Below, piece after piece: positions 1-10,800 of a stretch of 64,000 nucleotides of DNA. Positions within the stretch are counted from its first letter, which is position 1. Each line of letters begins with the position of its first letter. Source of the stretch: JABDKJ01 sp964609215. GTDB taxonomy: Bacteria > Bacteroidota > Bacteroidia > Flavobacteriales_D > JABDKJ01. The stretch covers positions 124,001 to 188,000 of the forward strand of contig CAZSQZ010000001.1 in NCBI GenBank assembly GCA_964609215.1, read 5' to 3'. A program made the translations under genes and the position numbers. The notes beneath the pieces are model-generated. The model did not search any database. It was not told the DNA's origin and saw nothing but the letters and a program-made list of their open reading frames with translations.

Positions 1-428
1 ATTTTTTGTGCTCAGATGCTGACCTTGCGGAAGACATTGCACAAGATAGTTTTGTTAAATTATGGGATAACAAGGACTCTATTGTAATGTCTACTGTTAA
101 GTCCTACTTGTATACTATAGCCAGAAATCTTACTTTCAATCAAGTAAAAAGAAATAAGCTCAAGTATAATTTTCTTGCACAAACTGAATTGGGAACTGAA
201 AATGAATCTCCAGAATTTGCTCTGGAACAAAAGGAATTCAAAGAAAAGTTAGAGCGTGTAATAGCATCAATCCCCGATGGCAATAGAGAAGTATTTCTAA
301 TGAACAGAATTGAAGGTATGAAGTATCAGGAAATAGCAGATAGACTAGGGTTGAGTGTTAAGGCGGTTGAAAAAAGAATGAGCAAGGCACTAAAAATTAT
401 TCGCGAAAACATAGATTATAAAATTTAA
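1..428 (+). CDS. ECF RNA polymerase sigma factor, FecI-like (5' end outside window)
   Basis: An alternative sigma factor of the extracytoplasmic-function type, expected to direct RNA polymerase to the neighbouring TonB-receptor operon. The frame is open to the left edge, so the start and much of region 2 are missing. What remains has the end of region 2 (residues reading DIAQDSFVKLWDNK and SYLYTIARNLTFNQVKR) and a complete region 4 helix-turn-helix near the C-terminus (EGMKYQEIADRLGLSVKAVE). The next gene, an anti-sigma factor, begins 3 nt after the stop, which is the usual FecI-FecR arrangement of Bacteroidota. The family is clear; the target promoters cannot be read from this window. Confidence 0.9.
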   Translation, partial: FLCSDADLAEDIAQDSFVKLWDNKDSIVMSTVKSYLYTIARNLTFNQVKRNKLKYNFLAQTELGTENESPEFALEQKEFKEKLERVIASIPDGNREVFLMNRIEGMKYQEIADRLGLSVKAVEKRMSKALKIIRENIDYKI

Positions 429-431
429 GAC

Positions 432-1259
432 TTGAATAGGGAAGAAAAAAATAATGCAATTGAGGAATTGATCAGTAAAATGAAAACTCCTTTTGATAAT
501 AGCAAAGAAAGTTCTTGGGGAGCAATTCAAAAGAAAGTTGATTCAAATGAGACTCCTGTTTACTCACTGATGAATTACTCCAAAAAGAAGTTCCCAATTT
601 CTTTGGCAGCTAGTATTGTCATTCTATTATCATTGGCTCTTTTTCTTTATTCTACTCGAACAAATACCATTTATTCTGAACTAGAACAGACCATTCAATA
701 TTCTGACAATTTTGAAGCTTTTCTTTTCAAAAAAACTGAGTTTTCCTACATCGAAAAAAATGACAAAAGAATTGTAAAGCTAGATGGTGGAGGCATTTTT
801 GATGTTCAAAAAGGCAATCCATTTGTCATTGAAACAAAAGCGGGAAATATTGAAGTTATGGGAACTGTATTTTCAGTGAATGCGCATGGAAAATATTTAT
901 TGGTAAAGTGCAGTGAAGGATCTGTTAAGGTCTCAAACAAAAGATTCTCTCAAATTGTTGAATCAGGGGAATCTCTCATAATTTCTAAAGACTATATATC
1001 CACATCAAAGATTAAAAGCTTTGAGTTAAGCGATAGAAAAAAAGGCATTCTATATTTCTCAGAAACTCCACTTGAAGAAGTCATTGTCCAACTGGAAAAT
1101 GAATTTGACATAAGCATAAGCTCTCAACTAAATTTAAATTCCTTAATGTATACAGGTAATTTCTCAAATTCTAATTTAGATGAAGCCCTTGATTTGGTTA
1201 CCGTTCCTATGGGAATTAAGTACGAAATAAATAATTCAAAAGTAGAGTTGTATAAATAG
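432..1259 (+). CDS. FecR family anti-sigma factor
   Basis: A 275-residue single-pass inner-membrane regulator that holds the upstream sigma factor until a receptor signal arrives. The N-terminal ~54 residues would be cytoplasmic. One membrane segment spans about residues 55-74. The periplasmic part has a FecR domain (about 105-200, including GGGIFDVQKGNPFVIET and GTVFSVNA) and a C-terminal DUF4974-like/STN-like domain (about 205-275, with the pattern ETPLEEVIVQLE). The start is TTG, 3 nt after the sigma stop. A shorter ATG start at residue 17 would remove part of the predicted sigma-binding region. The receptor gene follows after 15 nt, so the three are probably one operon. Confidence 0.88.
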   Translation: MNREEKNNAIEELISKMKTPFDNSKESSWGAIQKKVDSNETPVYSLMNYSKKKFPISLAASIVILLSLALFLYSTRTNTIYSELEQTIQYSDNFEAFLFKKTEFSYIEKNDKRIVKLDGGGIFDVQKGNPFVIETKAGNIEVMGTVFSVNAHGKYLLVKCSEGSVKVSNKRFSQIVESGESLIISKDYISTSKIKSFELSDRKKGILYFSETPLEEVIVQLENEFDISISSQLNLNSLMYTGNFSNSNLDEALDLVTVPMGIKYEINNSKVELYK

Positions 1260-1274
1260 GCCAAATACTTAGTA

Positions 1275-3929
1275 ATGTCGAATAAAAAGAAAATAGCTTG
1301 TTTACTTTTCCTGTTATTTTCTTTATCTATTTTTTCTCAGGAAGTTTTTATCTCTGGTCAATTCAAAGGAAGCATTCCAAAAGTTTTAAAAAAACTGCGA
1401 AATCAATATGATCTAAAATTTGCGTATGACTATAGTGCTTTAAAAAAAGAAAAAGTAAATCTGGATTTTTTTCAAAGTTCTACAGAAGAAACAATGAGTC
1501 AAATTTTAGAGAATACATCCTTCTCTTTTAAATATATTGGTGAGACTATTGTTATCTATCCCTCGGAAGAATCTCGAGAAGTAGTTAAGACAATATCTGG
1601 AAGAATAATCGACAAGATAACAGGAGAACCGCTCCCATTTGCAAATGTTGCTCTTTTTCCATCATCTAAGGGAACAGTAACTAGTGAAGATGGTTTTTTT
1701 GTTTTGAAGGAGATAGAAGAAAGTCAAGATACTTTAGTTGTTAGTTTCATAGGCTATAAGCCATTCATAAGTTCAATCTCTAATTTTATGAATGGTTCGT
1801 ATAATATAATCGATTTAGAGTTTATTGATCAGTTTTTACCTACTGTACAAATTACTTCAGACAAAGCATTAACAATCTCGAGTAACCCGCAACTTTCTGA
1901 ATATAATATAAACGCTCAAAAAATTTCTGAGCTTCCTTTTGTTGGAGCACCAGATCTTTTTAGATCACTCCAGACTCTTCCGGGTATTAACTCTGGAAAT
2001 GAAACAAGTTCACAATTGAACATTAGAGGAGGTCGATCAGATGAAAATCTGGTTCTTTTAGATGGTTTTAAGCTTTATAATCTGGATCATTTCTTTGGAA
2101 TATTTAGCACTATCAATCCAGATATAATAAAAAATGCAAGAGTCTATAAAAGTGGCTTCGATGCTTCTTATGGCGGAAGAGTTTCGGGTGTTATTGATTT
2201 AAGCGGGAAAGAAGGTAATAATAAAAAACCTGCTGGTTCAATTTCTCTCAATACCACCAACGTAAATGGACTAGTAGAAACTCCTTTGTTTTCAGATAAA
2301 ATTACACTAGTTACAGCTCTCCGAAGAGCTCATTCAGACCTTTATCAAAACCCACTTTATCAAAATCTATTTGGTAGTGCATTTGATACCAGTGCAAATT
2401 CTCAAAATCAAGGCCTTTCTTTTGAAGGAAATGAGGTTCCTACATTTAGCTTTTATGATTTTTATTCTAAGCTTAGTTTCCGACCCAATCCAGAAAATAA
2501 ATTTTCACTTACTTTTTTTAGAGGTCAAGACAATTTTTCGGTAACTAATGAAAGTCAAAGAATTTTTAATTTTATTGAGGAAACGGACTTAAATACTTAC
2601 AATTTTGATTGGGGCAATATTGGAATTGGAGCAATTTGGACAAAAAAGTGGAGTGAGAACGTTTTTACCAAAACGACTTTTGGTAAATCCAGTTTCAATA
2701 GAAACCATCACAGATCGTTAAAACTAATAGATCAAAATTTAATAACAGAAACTTCTACTAGCACTAATTTTTCCAATTCAGAAAGAAGTACACTAGAAGA
2801 TTTAACTTTCTCATTTAGTGCAACCATTGAGGAATCTATAGGTCAAAGAATCAAGTTTGGGGTGGAAAGCACCTTACTAAGCACAGTTGGAGTAAATAAT
2901 AGGCAAGACACCTTACCTAGTTTAACTTCTTTCTATGATGAGAGTGGAACAACCAATAGTTTTTGGGGTAGTTACTATAAAGAATTTGACGGGTTCACAA
3001 TAGAAATTGGCAGTAGAGTTTCTTTTTATTCTCCAACGAATACAGCTTATTGGTCACCTAGATTCAAAGCGAGTAGAAAACTAGACGATCACTTCTCAGT
3101 AAATGTAAATGCAGGAAGGTATTTTCAATTTATTCGAAGAACCAACAGACAAAATATATTTTTAAATCAACCTGAAAGATGGTTAATTGCAAATAATGAT
3201 TCCATTCCTGTACTCAGTTCAACTCAAATTAGCGGAGGCATTAGTTATAGAAATAAAGGTTGGGCTTTTGATTTTGAAGGATTCATAAAAAACAACACTG
3301 GCAACATTCTAAATAGAAATGATGTTTTACTCTTAGAATTAGTTCAACAAACAAATGCTATTGCAAAGGGAACCGCCAATATTGGAGGACTTGAGTTTTT
3401 TCTTCAAAAAAATAGAGGGCGTCACACGGGCTCGCTTAGCTTTACCCTTAGCCAAGCACTTGAATTTTATGATGAGCAGGGAAACCAAATTAATGATGGA
3501 AGACCGATTTTTAGTCCGGACAACAAAACCTATGATTTAAAAAGCACCTACCAATACAACTTGACAAACTGGCAATTTTCTACTAGTTTTATATGGTATA
3601 GCGGAACACATTATACACCTCTGTTAGGAGTAATACCGGTAACAATACCTCCCGGAATTACTTTTACCAAAGCGGAATATGGAGAAGAGTTCTCTGTGCA
3701 GCTAAAAGACTACATTTCATTGAATCTATCGTGCAATTACATAAGAAAGTTTCAAGAGTTCAACCTACTGGCTGGAGTATCCGTGAGTAACATTTTTGAT
3801 AGAAAAAATGTAAAATCACTCAATTATATTCCTATCTTTGAGGAGAGAGGGGAATTAGTAGATGTTGAAGCTCAAGAAATATTCTTACTTGGCATAACAC
3901 CTAGTATAAATGTTAAATTGAGTTTTTAA
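1275..3929 (+). CDS. TonB-dependent outer-membrane receptor with STN signalling domain
   Basis: An 884-residue outer-membrane transporter, probably both importer and signal sensor. Domain order: signal peptide (about 1-22, ending FSQ), an STN domain (about 25-97, the part that contacts FecR-type anti-sigma factors), a carboxypeptidase-regulatory-like beta-sandwich (about 107-185, starting ISGRIIDKITGEPLPFANV), a plug domain (about 213-325, with the IRGGRSDENLVLLDG motif), and a beta-barrel to the terminal Phe. The STN domain together with the upstream sigma/FecR genes supports trans-envelope signalling. The substrate is unknown. Pairing with a DUF4249 lipoprotein is common, and such receptors are not the SusC type: no SusD-like gene is present. 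Confidence 0.9.
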   Translation: MSNKKKIACLLFLLFSLSIFSQEVFISGQFKGSIPKVLKKLRNQYDLKFAYDYSALKKEKVNLDFFQSSTEETMSQILENTSFSFKYIGETIVIYPSEESREVVKTISGRIIDKITGEPLPFANVALFPSSKGTVTSEDGFFVLKEIEESQDTLVVSFIGYKPFISSISNFMNGSYNIIDLEFIDQFLPTVQITSDKALTISSNPQLSEYNINAQKISELPFVGAPDLFRSLQTLPGINSGNETSSQLNIRGGRSDENLVLLDGFKLYNLDHFFGIFSTINPDIIKNARVYKSGFDASYGGRVSGVIDLSGKEGNNKKPAGSISLNTTNVNGLVETPLFSDKITLVTALRRAHSDLYQNPLYQNLFGSAFDTSANSQNQGLSFEGNEVPTFSFYDFYSKLSFRPNPENKFSLTFFRGQDNFSVTNESQRIFNFIEETDLNTYNFDWGNIGIGAIWTKKWSENVFTKTTFGKSSFNRNHHRSLKLIDQNLITETSTSTNFSNSERSTLEDLTFSFSATIEESIGQRIKFGVESTLLSTVGVNNRQDTLPSLTSFYDESGTTNSFWGSYYKEFDGFTIEIGSRVSFYSPTNTAYWSPRFKASRKLDDHFSVNVNAGRYFQFIRRTNRQNIFLNQPERWLIANNDSIPVLSSTQISGGISYRNKGWAFDFEGFIKNNTGNILNRNDVLLLELVQQTNAIAKGTANIGGLEFFLQKNRGRHTGSLSFTLSQALEFYDEQGNQINDGRPIFSPDNKTYDLKSTYQYNLTNWQFSTSFIWYSGTHYTPLLGVIPVTIPPGITFTKAEYGEEFSVQLKDYISLNLSCNYIRKFQEFNLLAGVSVSNIFDRKNVKSLNYIPIFEERGELVDVEAQEIFLLGITPSINVKLSF

Positions 3930-3942
3930 TACCAAAACAAAT

Positions 3943-4719
3943 TTGAGATTCGGATTAATCATATTGTTACTTATTTCTTGCATTTCTTGCGAAAAGAGTG
4001 CCACTATTACTGAGTCCAGAAATAAAACCCTCATTATATCTTCATTTCCAAAAACAGGGCAGACACTATCAAATCTTTCTATTAGAAAATTTAATGATAA
4101 CGGATTACTAACTGTTCCTGTCAATGATGCAGAAGTTAATGTGGTATGGAAAAACAATAATTTTGGCCTGACCCCATCTTCTAATCAAGACGGTTTGTAC
4201 AGTATAAATAACAGTAATTTTACCTTTTTACCGAATAATGATTACCGATTAGAGGTATTTTACAATGGTGAACTAACTACTGGAGAAACTACAATGCCCG
4301 CTAATTTCGATGACTTTGATATTAGTGAATCCATCATTGATATTTTCGATGATGATGGTAATTTGATAAATCCCATTCAATCTGAATGGAGGCTCTCCAA
4401 TAATTTAGTTTACAGTGTTTCCATATCTCCGAGTAATACAAACTCTGAAAACTTAATAGATTTCTCTTCTCTTGATGCTAATGAAGTTCAAGCATATAGG
4501 AACCAATTATCTTCAACCTTTAAGGGAAATAGTTTTAATATACATCCTTCTATGTTCACCCATTACGGTGATAATACCATCCAGTTTATTGCTGTTGACA
4601 GTCAATATGCAGATTTCTTTGAGCTTAACGAAAATGGCACTACTTTTTCCAATATTAAAAATGGAAAAGGTTACTTTATAGGTATTGCTCAATACTCTAT
4701 CGTTGTAAAAGTCGAGTAG
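3943..4719 (+). CDS. DUF4249-type lipoprotein partner of the receptor
   Basis: A 258-residue predicted lipoprotein. The N-terminus is hydrophobic and runs into a Cys-rich lipobox (LLISCISC), so Cys13 or Cys16 is the likely lipidation site. The start is TTG, 13 nt after the receptor stop; no ATG gives the signal peptide. The body (LIISSFPKTGQTLSNLSIRK, then a beta-rich region with VNDAEVNVVWKNN) resembles DUF4249 proteins, which usually sit directly behind TonB-dependent receptors in Bacteroidota. Their molecular function is not established. By position it may be a surface-exposed or periplasmic accessory of the receptor. The family call is from memory of the pattern. Confidence 0.7.
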   Translation: MRFGLIILLLISCISCEKSATITESRNKTLIISSFPKTGQTLSNLSIRKFNDNGLLTVPVNDAEVNVVWKNNNFGLTPSSNQDGLYSINNSNFTFLPNNDYRLEVFYNGELTTGETTMPANFDDFDISESIIDIFDDDGNLINPIQSEWRLSNNLVYSVSISPSNTNSENLIDFSSLDANEVQAYRNQLSSTFKGNSFNIHPSMFTHYGDNTIQFIAVDSQYADFFELNENGTTFSNIKNGKGYFIGIAQYSIVVKVE

Positions 4720-4820
4720 GACTTTATCCTCTTTTTAGTCTTAATAAATTGTGTTAGCTTAACAGACCAGTGCTTAAGGGTTTATTTATTTTGTTATACA
4801 AACTAAACCCATCACTCTCT

Positions 4821-7800
4821 ATGAAACTGAGTTTAAATTTCGTTGCTTTCTTTTTTTCAATCTTTTTATTTTCCTCCGCACTGAATTCTCAAGAAATGTG
4901 CGGTGATGGCTTGGATAACGATGGAAATGGCCTTTATGACTGTGCAGATACTGATTGCACTGGAGATGCAGCCTGTGCCAATGCCTTCTCCTGTATGCCT
5001 GGTTTCTATGCAGTTCATGGAAATCAGTTAAGACAACTAAATTTTGATAGCAATACTTACACCAATATTGGAACGGCTCATACGCAATCGATTAAAGGTC
5101 TAGGTTATAATGTTAGAGATGGATTTATCTATGGTCTAAGGTCTGGGACTAATCAATTGCTAAGAGTTGATGCTAGCGGGGTTACAAACCTGGGCACTGT
5201 AACGGGGCTTCCAAATCAAAATTATAATGCAGGTGATTTTGCATCTGATGGTTTATTATATGTTAAACAATCTAGCACTGTAAACACCCTTTATGCCATT
5301 GATATTTCTGCTATGAGTGCAACTGCATTTGGTCTCTCTAATAGTTTAATTAGTGTTGCCGACATGGTTTATCATGAAGGAAATCAAGCTTTCTATGCAA
5401 TTAGAGATAATAATCTATATAGCATCGATTCTAATGATGGAACACTCACAGAATGTGTATTAACGGGAGATACAGAAAATGGAACCTATAGTGCGCTATG
5501 GTCGAGTCCAAACCCGAATCTAATTTATGCTCAAAATAATTCCGGAGAAATTTACGAGATAGATCTTTCTGCTTGCACACAAACATCCTTTGCTACATTT
5601 CCTGCTCCCTCGACAAATAATGGTGGTTCTTGTTATTTAGCTAGCTTTCCATTCGGTTCAGGAAGTGGGAATGATCCCATAAGCGATGGTGACTTGGATG
5701 ATGATGGAATTCCGGATTCAAATGATTTGGATATAGATAACGATGGAATCCCGAATGATATTGAAAACAACTGTGGAACTCCATTCGAATTAAACTGGGC
5801 TGATCACCAGGGTACTATGATAGATGGAGTCACATATGAAATTGATGTCCCAGTTGTCGAAGATGGAGTAACTGTAACATTATCATCCGATGATCCTTCT
5901 GGAATAGGAGCTTCAGATTTTGAAACTATCAAAGCACAAAATATTGGTGGAATTACTCCAGTGCTCTATTATAGGCAAGATGCAAACTCAATAACAGATT
6001 TTACTGATATTTGGATTTCCTTTAGTGAACCGCTAAAGGATTTTTCCTTCACCTTTGTCGATATCGACTTTGTTACCAATGGATGGGCAGATTCTTTAGC
6101 GATAATTGCTTTTTTTGACGGATTTCAATATGATCTAAGTAGTTCAGAAGTAAGTTTAACAGACCCTGCAAGTATTAATTTTAATGATGCTTCAAACGCA
6201 GTTATTGGACTAGCAAATAACAATCCTCAAAGTAGCCAAAATGGAAATGCTATTATAACTTTCTCAAATCCAGTAGATTCGGTTTGCATACGGTATGGAA
6301 ATGGACCAAATGCTCCGGCAAATCCTGCTTCGCAAATTATAGGTATTGGAGGTTTTACAGGAGAAACTCTCTGTGATACAGACAATGATGGAATTCCAGA
6401 TATATACGACACGGATTCTGATGATGATGGTTGTTTAGATGCAATAGAATCTGGTAATGGACATATTCTTCTTTCAGATGGATCTGTAGCAGGACCTTAT
6501 GGGACAAACGGTTATTCAAATGCACTTGAAGATCCAATCGACTCAGGAACTCCAATTTTTGCACCCAGTAGCGATAACGGAACTGATTTTGATTTTCAAA
6601 ATGATCTAGTTGATGGATGCGCATTTGAAACATGCACAAATAATTTTGATGATGATGGTGATGGTGATATTGATTGTGACGACAGCGATTGTGCTCCTGT
6701 AATTTCTAATGTAAGTTCTATAGATCCTACTTGTCCTGCACCAAATAACGGTTCTATAACCATTAGCGCTAGTATAAGCGGATCAGGCTCTATTCTATAC
6801 AGTATTGACAATGGTGCAAATTACCAGGCAAGCAACGTGTTTAATGGATTAAATCCTGGTTCTTATACCATCGTAGTTCAAAATGATAGCGAAACTTGCA
6901 GTACCACGTACACAAGTAACCCTGTCGTTCTCGCTGATCCTGGATGTGGTACAGCACCAGACGCTGTTACAGACAATGCAAATGCAACAGAAGATATAGG
7001 ACCTATCATTTTAGACCCTCAGGATAACGATTTTGATGCAGAAGGTGATCCATTGACAACCACTATCCTTTCCGGTCCTACTAGCGGAGGTACAGCCACA
7101 GTGATTAATGGCGATAGTATATCCTATACTCCGGGCGCTAACTTTTGTGGTACAGATACCATCGTCTATCAAATTTGCGACCCATTTCTTTGCGATTCTG
7201 ATACCATTTTTATTGAGGTATCATGTGTTCAAGATGCTCCTAATCAAGGAAATGAAATGGTTAGCACAAATGAAGATGTTCCTCTTGATAACATTGATTT
7301 AGATGATAACAATGATGAACCAGATGGTGACCCAATAACTGTAATAGTTCCTTCAAATTCTACAGAAGGAGGCACCGTAACCGCAAATGGTGACGGAACG
7401 ATAGATTACATTCCACCAGTAAATTATAATGGAGCAGATACGGTAGTTTATATGGTATGTGATAATCAAATTCCTCCTAACTGCGTTACGGATACTTTAT
7501 TTATAACTGTGCTGCCAATTAACGATGCTCCTGATGCGACAGGATCAAATGGTAATCCTGCAATAAACGATACTGTTACAGTAAATACAATTCTAAATAC
7601 GCCTATATTAATTTGCCCAGATGCTACGGATCCTGATGGAGATGTTATTGATGTAACATCCGCTATAGTATTACCAACAGACGGTCTTATATCTGGTATA
7701 AACGATGGTGACTCCTGTTTCACATATACTCCAGATATGGGCTTCTTAGGTATGGATACTGTAACTGTCCTTATTTGTGATCCTGAGCCAATCTGTGATA

Positions 7801-10800
7801 CTTTAACGATCATTATTAATGTCACACCAGATAATGAAACACCAGATGCAAATACGGATAATGTAACTACTGATGAGGATAGTGATCCAATTGTAATTGA
7901 TGTCCAAGACAACGATACAGATCCTGAAGGAGATCCATTGACAACCGACATACTTGCTGGCCCTACTAGTGGAGGTACTGCAACTGTTTTAAATGGTGAT
8001 AGTGTTCTTTATACTCCAGGAATGGATTTTTGTGGAACGGATACAATAATCTATCAAGTTTGTGATATGTTCTCCTGCGATATAGATACCATATTCGTTG
8101 ATGTCATCTGTATTCAAGATCCTCCAAACCAAGGAAATGAAATGGTCACCACAGATGAGGATACTCCTCTAGATGGAATAGACTTAGATAATAACAATAA
8201 TGATCCTGATGGAGATCCAATAACTATTACAGTTCCAGGAAATACTTCTGAAGGAGGAACAATAGTGGATAATGGAGATGGCACCATAGATTATATTCCT
8301 CCATTAAACTATAATGGCCCAGACACTCTAATCTATGAGGTTTGTGATGATCAAGTTCCTCCTAACTGTGTTACAGATACGCTCTTTATAGAAGTACTAC
8401 CTATTAACGATGCACCTATTGGCACAGGAGCAAATGGTATTGTTGCGCAAAATGATACTGTATTTGTAGTTACAGGGCAAGATATGCCTATTCTTATTTG
8501 CATTGATGGTACTGACGTTGATGGAGATGCTTGGGAACTTAGTGATGTTATAGATCCACCACTCAATGGAACCAATACAGGTATTATGGATGGTGATTCC
8601 TGTATCACATATACACCAGATTTGGGATATCTTGGTAATGACACTACTACAGTAATTATATGTGATCAAGAACCACTGTGTGATACCATAACCATCATTA
8701 TAAATGTTATCCCACCAATAGATACCGACAATGACGGAATTTTAGATTTCATTGATTTAGATGATGATAATGATGGTATTCCAGACACCGTTGAAAATGC
8801 AACAGCAAGTAATGGTGGAGATACTGATATGGATTCCATTCCTGATTCTCTGGACTTAGACTCTGATAATGACGGGATTCCAGACATAGTAGAAGCTGGA
8901 GGTATGGATATAGATGGAGATGGAATTGTTGATGATCAATTAGATGCGGATGCAGATGGCATACCAGATTCTGTGGATGTTGATTTTACATTGGGAACAG
9001 ATGCAAATATGGATGGGATAGATGATGATTTTCAAGGAGGCCCTGACATGGATGCAGACGGTATTCAAGATGATGATGACCCTGATGCAAATGGTGATGG
9101 AATGGATGATGATGACAATACTCCTAATCCACCAGATTTTGATGCAGATGGTAGTCCGGATTTCCAAGATTTAGACTCAGATGACGATGGACTAAATGAT
9201 GTTGTTGAAGCTAATGATGGCGATGCCTCTATAGATCCTGATGGTGACGGAATGGTGGGTACAGGTGTTATTTTTGATAATGACTTTGACGGATTTGCCG
9301 ATATAGTAGACACTGATGACAACACATCTCCCTCACCGGGCGATGGCTTTGGAACTCCTTTGGAATTGCCAGATAGCGATGGGGATAGTAATCCTGATCA
9401 TCTTGATTTAGATTCTGATAATGATGGTATACCAGATGAGGTAGAGGGCGACAGAGATGGAGATGGAGAACCAGATGATTTTGATGGTGATATGGTTCCA
9501 GACTATCAAGATTTGGATTCTGATAATGACGGTATAGCAGATGTTCTTGAAGCTGGGGGATCTGATCCGGATGGTGATGGTATTGTTGGTTTAGGAATGT
9601 CAGTAGACACAGATGGAGATGGTTTACCTGATATAATTGACAATGATATAAACGATGGTATAGATGGTAACAATGAACCTTTAGATGATTCAACGTCCAT
9701 TCTATGGGATAATGATGGAGATGGTAACAATGATGATGATAATGATACAGACCAAGATGGGAATCCAGATTATGTGGATCTAGACTCTGATAATGATGGT
9801 TTACAAGACATCATCGAAGCAGGAGGTGAAGATACAGATGGAGATGGAATGGTAGATACGTTTAACGATGCAAATGACGATGGTTGGGATGATGATGAAA
9901 ATATTCCAAATCCAGAAGACACCGATAATGATGGCATGCCAGATCACCAAGATTTAGATTCCGATGATGATGGTATATTCGATATCATAGAAATAAATGA
10001 CGGTGATGTAACTGTTGATGCCGACATGGATGGGATGATCGATGATTTCGATGATGATGATGATAACAATGGTTGGGATGATGAAGTAGCAGCAAGTCCC
10101 TTTGAAAATCCAGATACAGATGGGGACGGTGTAGTAGATCATGAAGATTCGGATTCTGATAACGATGGTATCTTGGATGAGTATGAGAATGACCCAAATG
10201 GAGATGGAAATGGTCCTGATGACTTTGATAACGATGGAATACCTGATTATCAGGATTTAGACTCTGATGATGATACCATCCCAGATGTTGTTGAGGCTGG
10301 CGGAGAAGATACAAATGGTGATGGAGTAATTGATGATTTCAATGATGGAGATGGAGATGGAGCAGATGATGACGATATTCAATTGGATCCGGCCGATACA
10401 GATATGGATGGTGCTCCAGATCACAATGATATAGACTCCGACAATGATGGCATCACAGATATAATAGAAGCCAATTCAGGGGATACTTCTTTGGATACCG
10501 ATGGAGATGGAATGGTAGACATCAATATTGATGCAAACGGTGACGGATGGGTTGATGACATAGGTGTTTCTGACCCACCCGACTTTGATGGTGACGGTGA
10601 TCCCGATTATTTAGACTTAGATTCTGATGCGGATGGAATTCCTGATGAATTGGAGAATGACGTTAACGGAGATGGCATTGGGCCGGACGATAGTGATTTA
10701 GATGGAAGTCCAAATTATCTAGATGTAGATTCAGATGGAGATGGTTTACCTGATATGGAAGAATTCGATCCAGATGGAGATGGAATTCCAAACGATTGTG

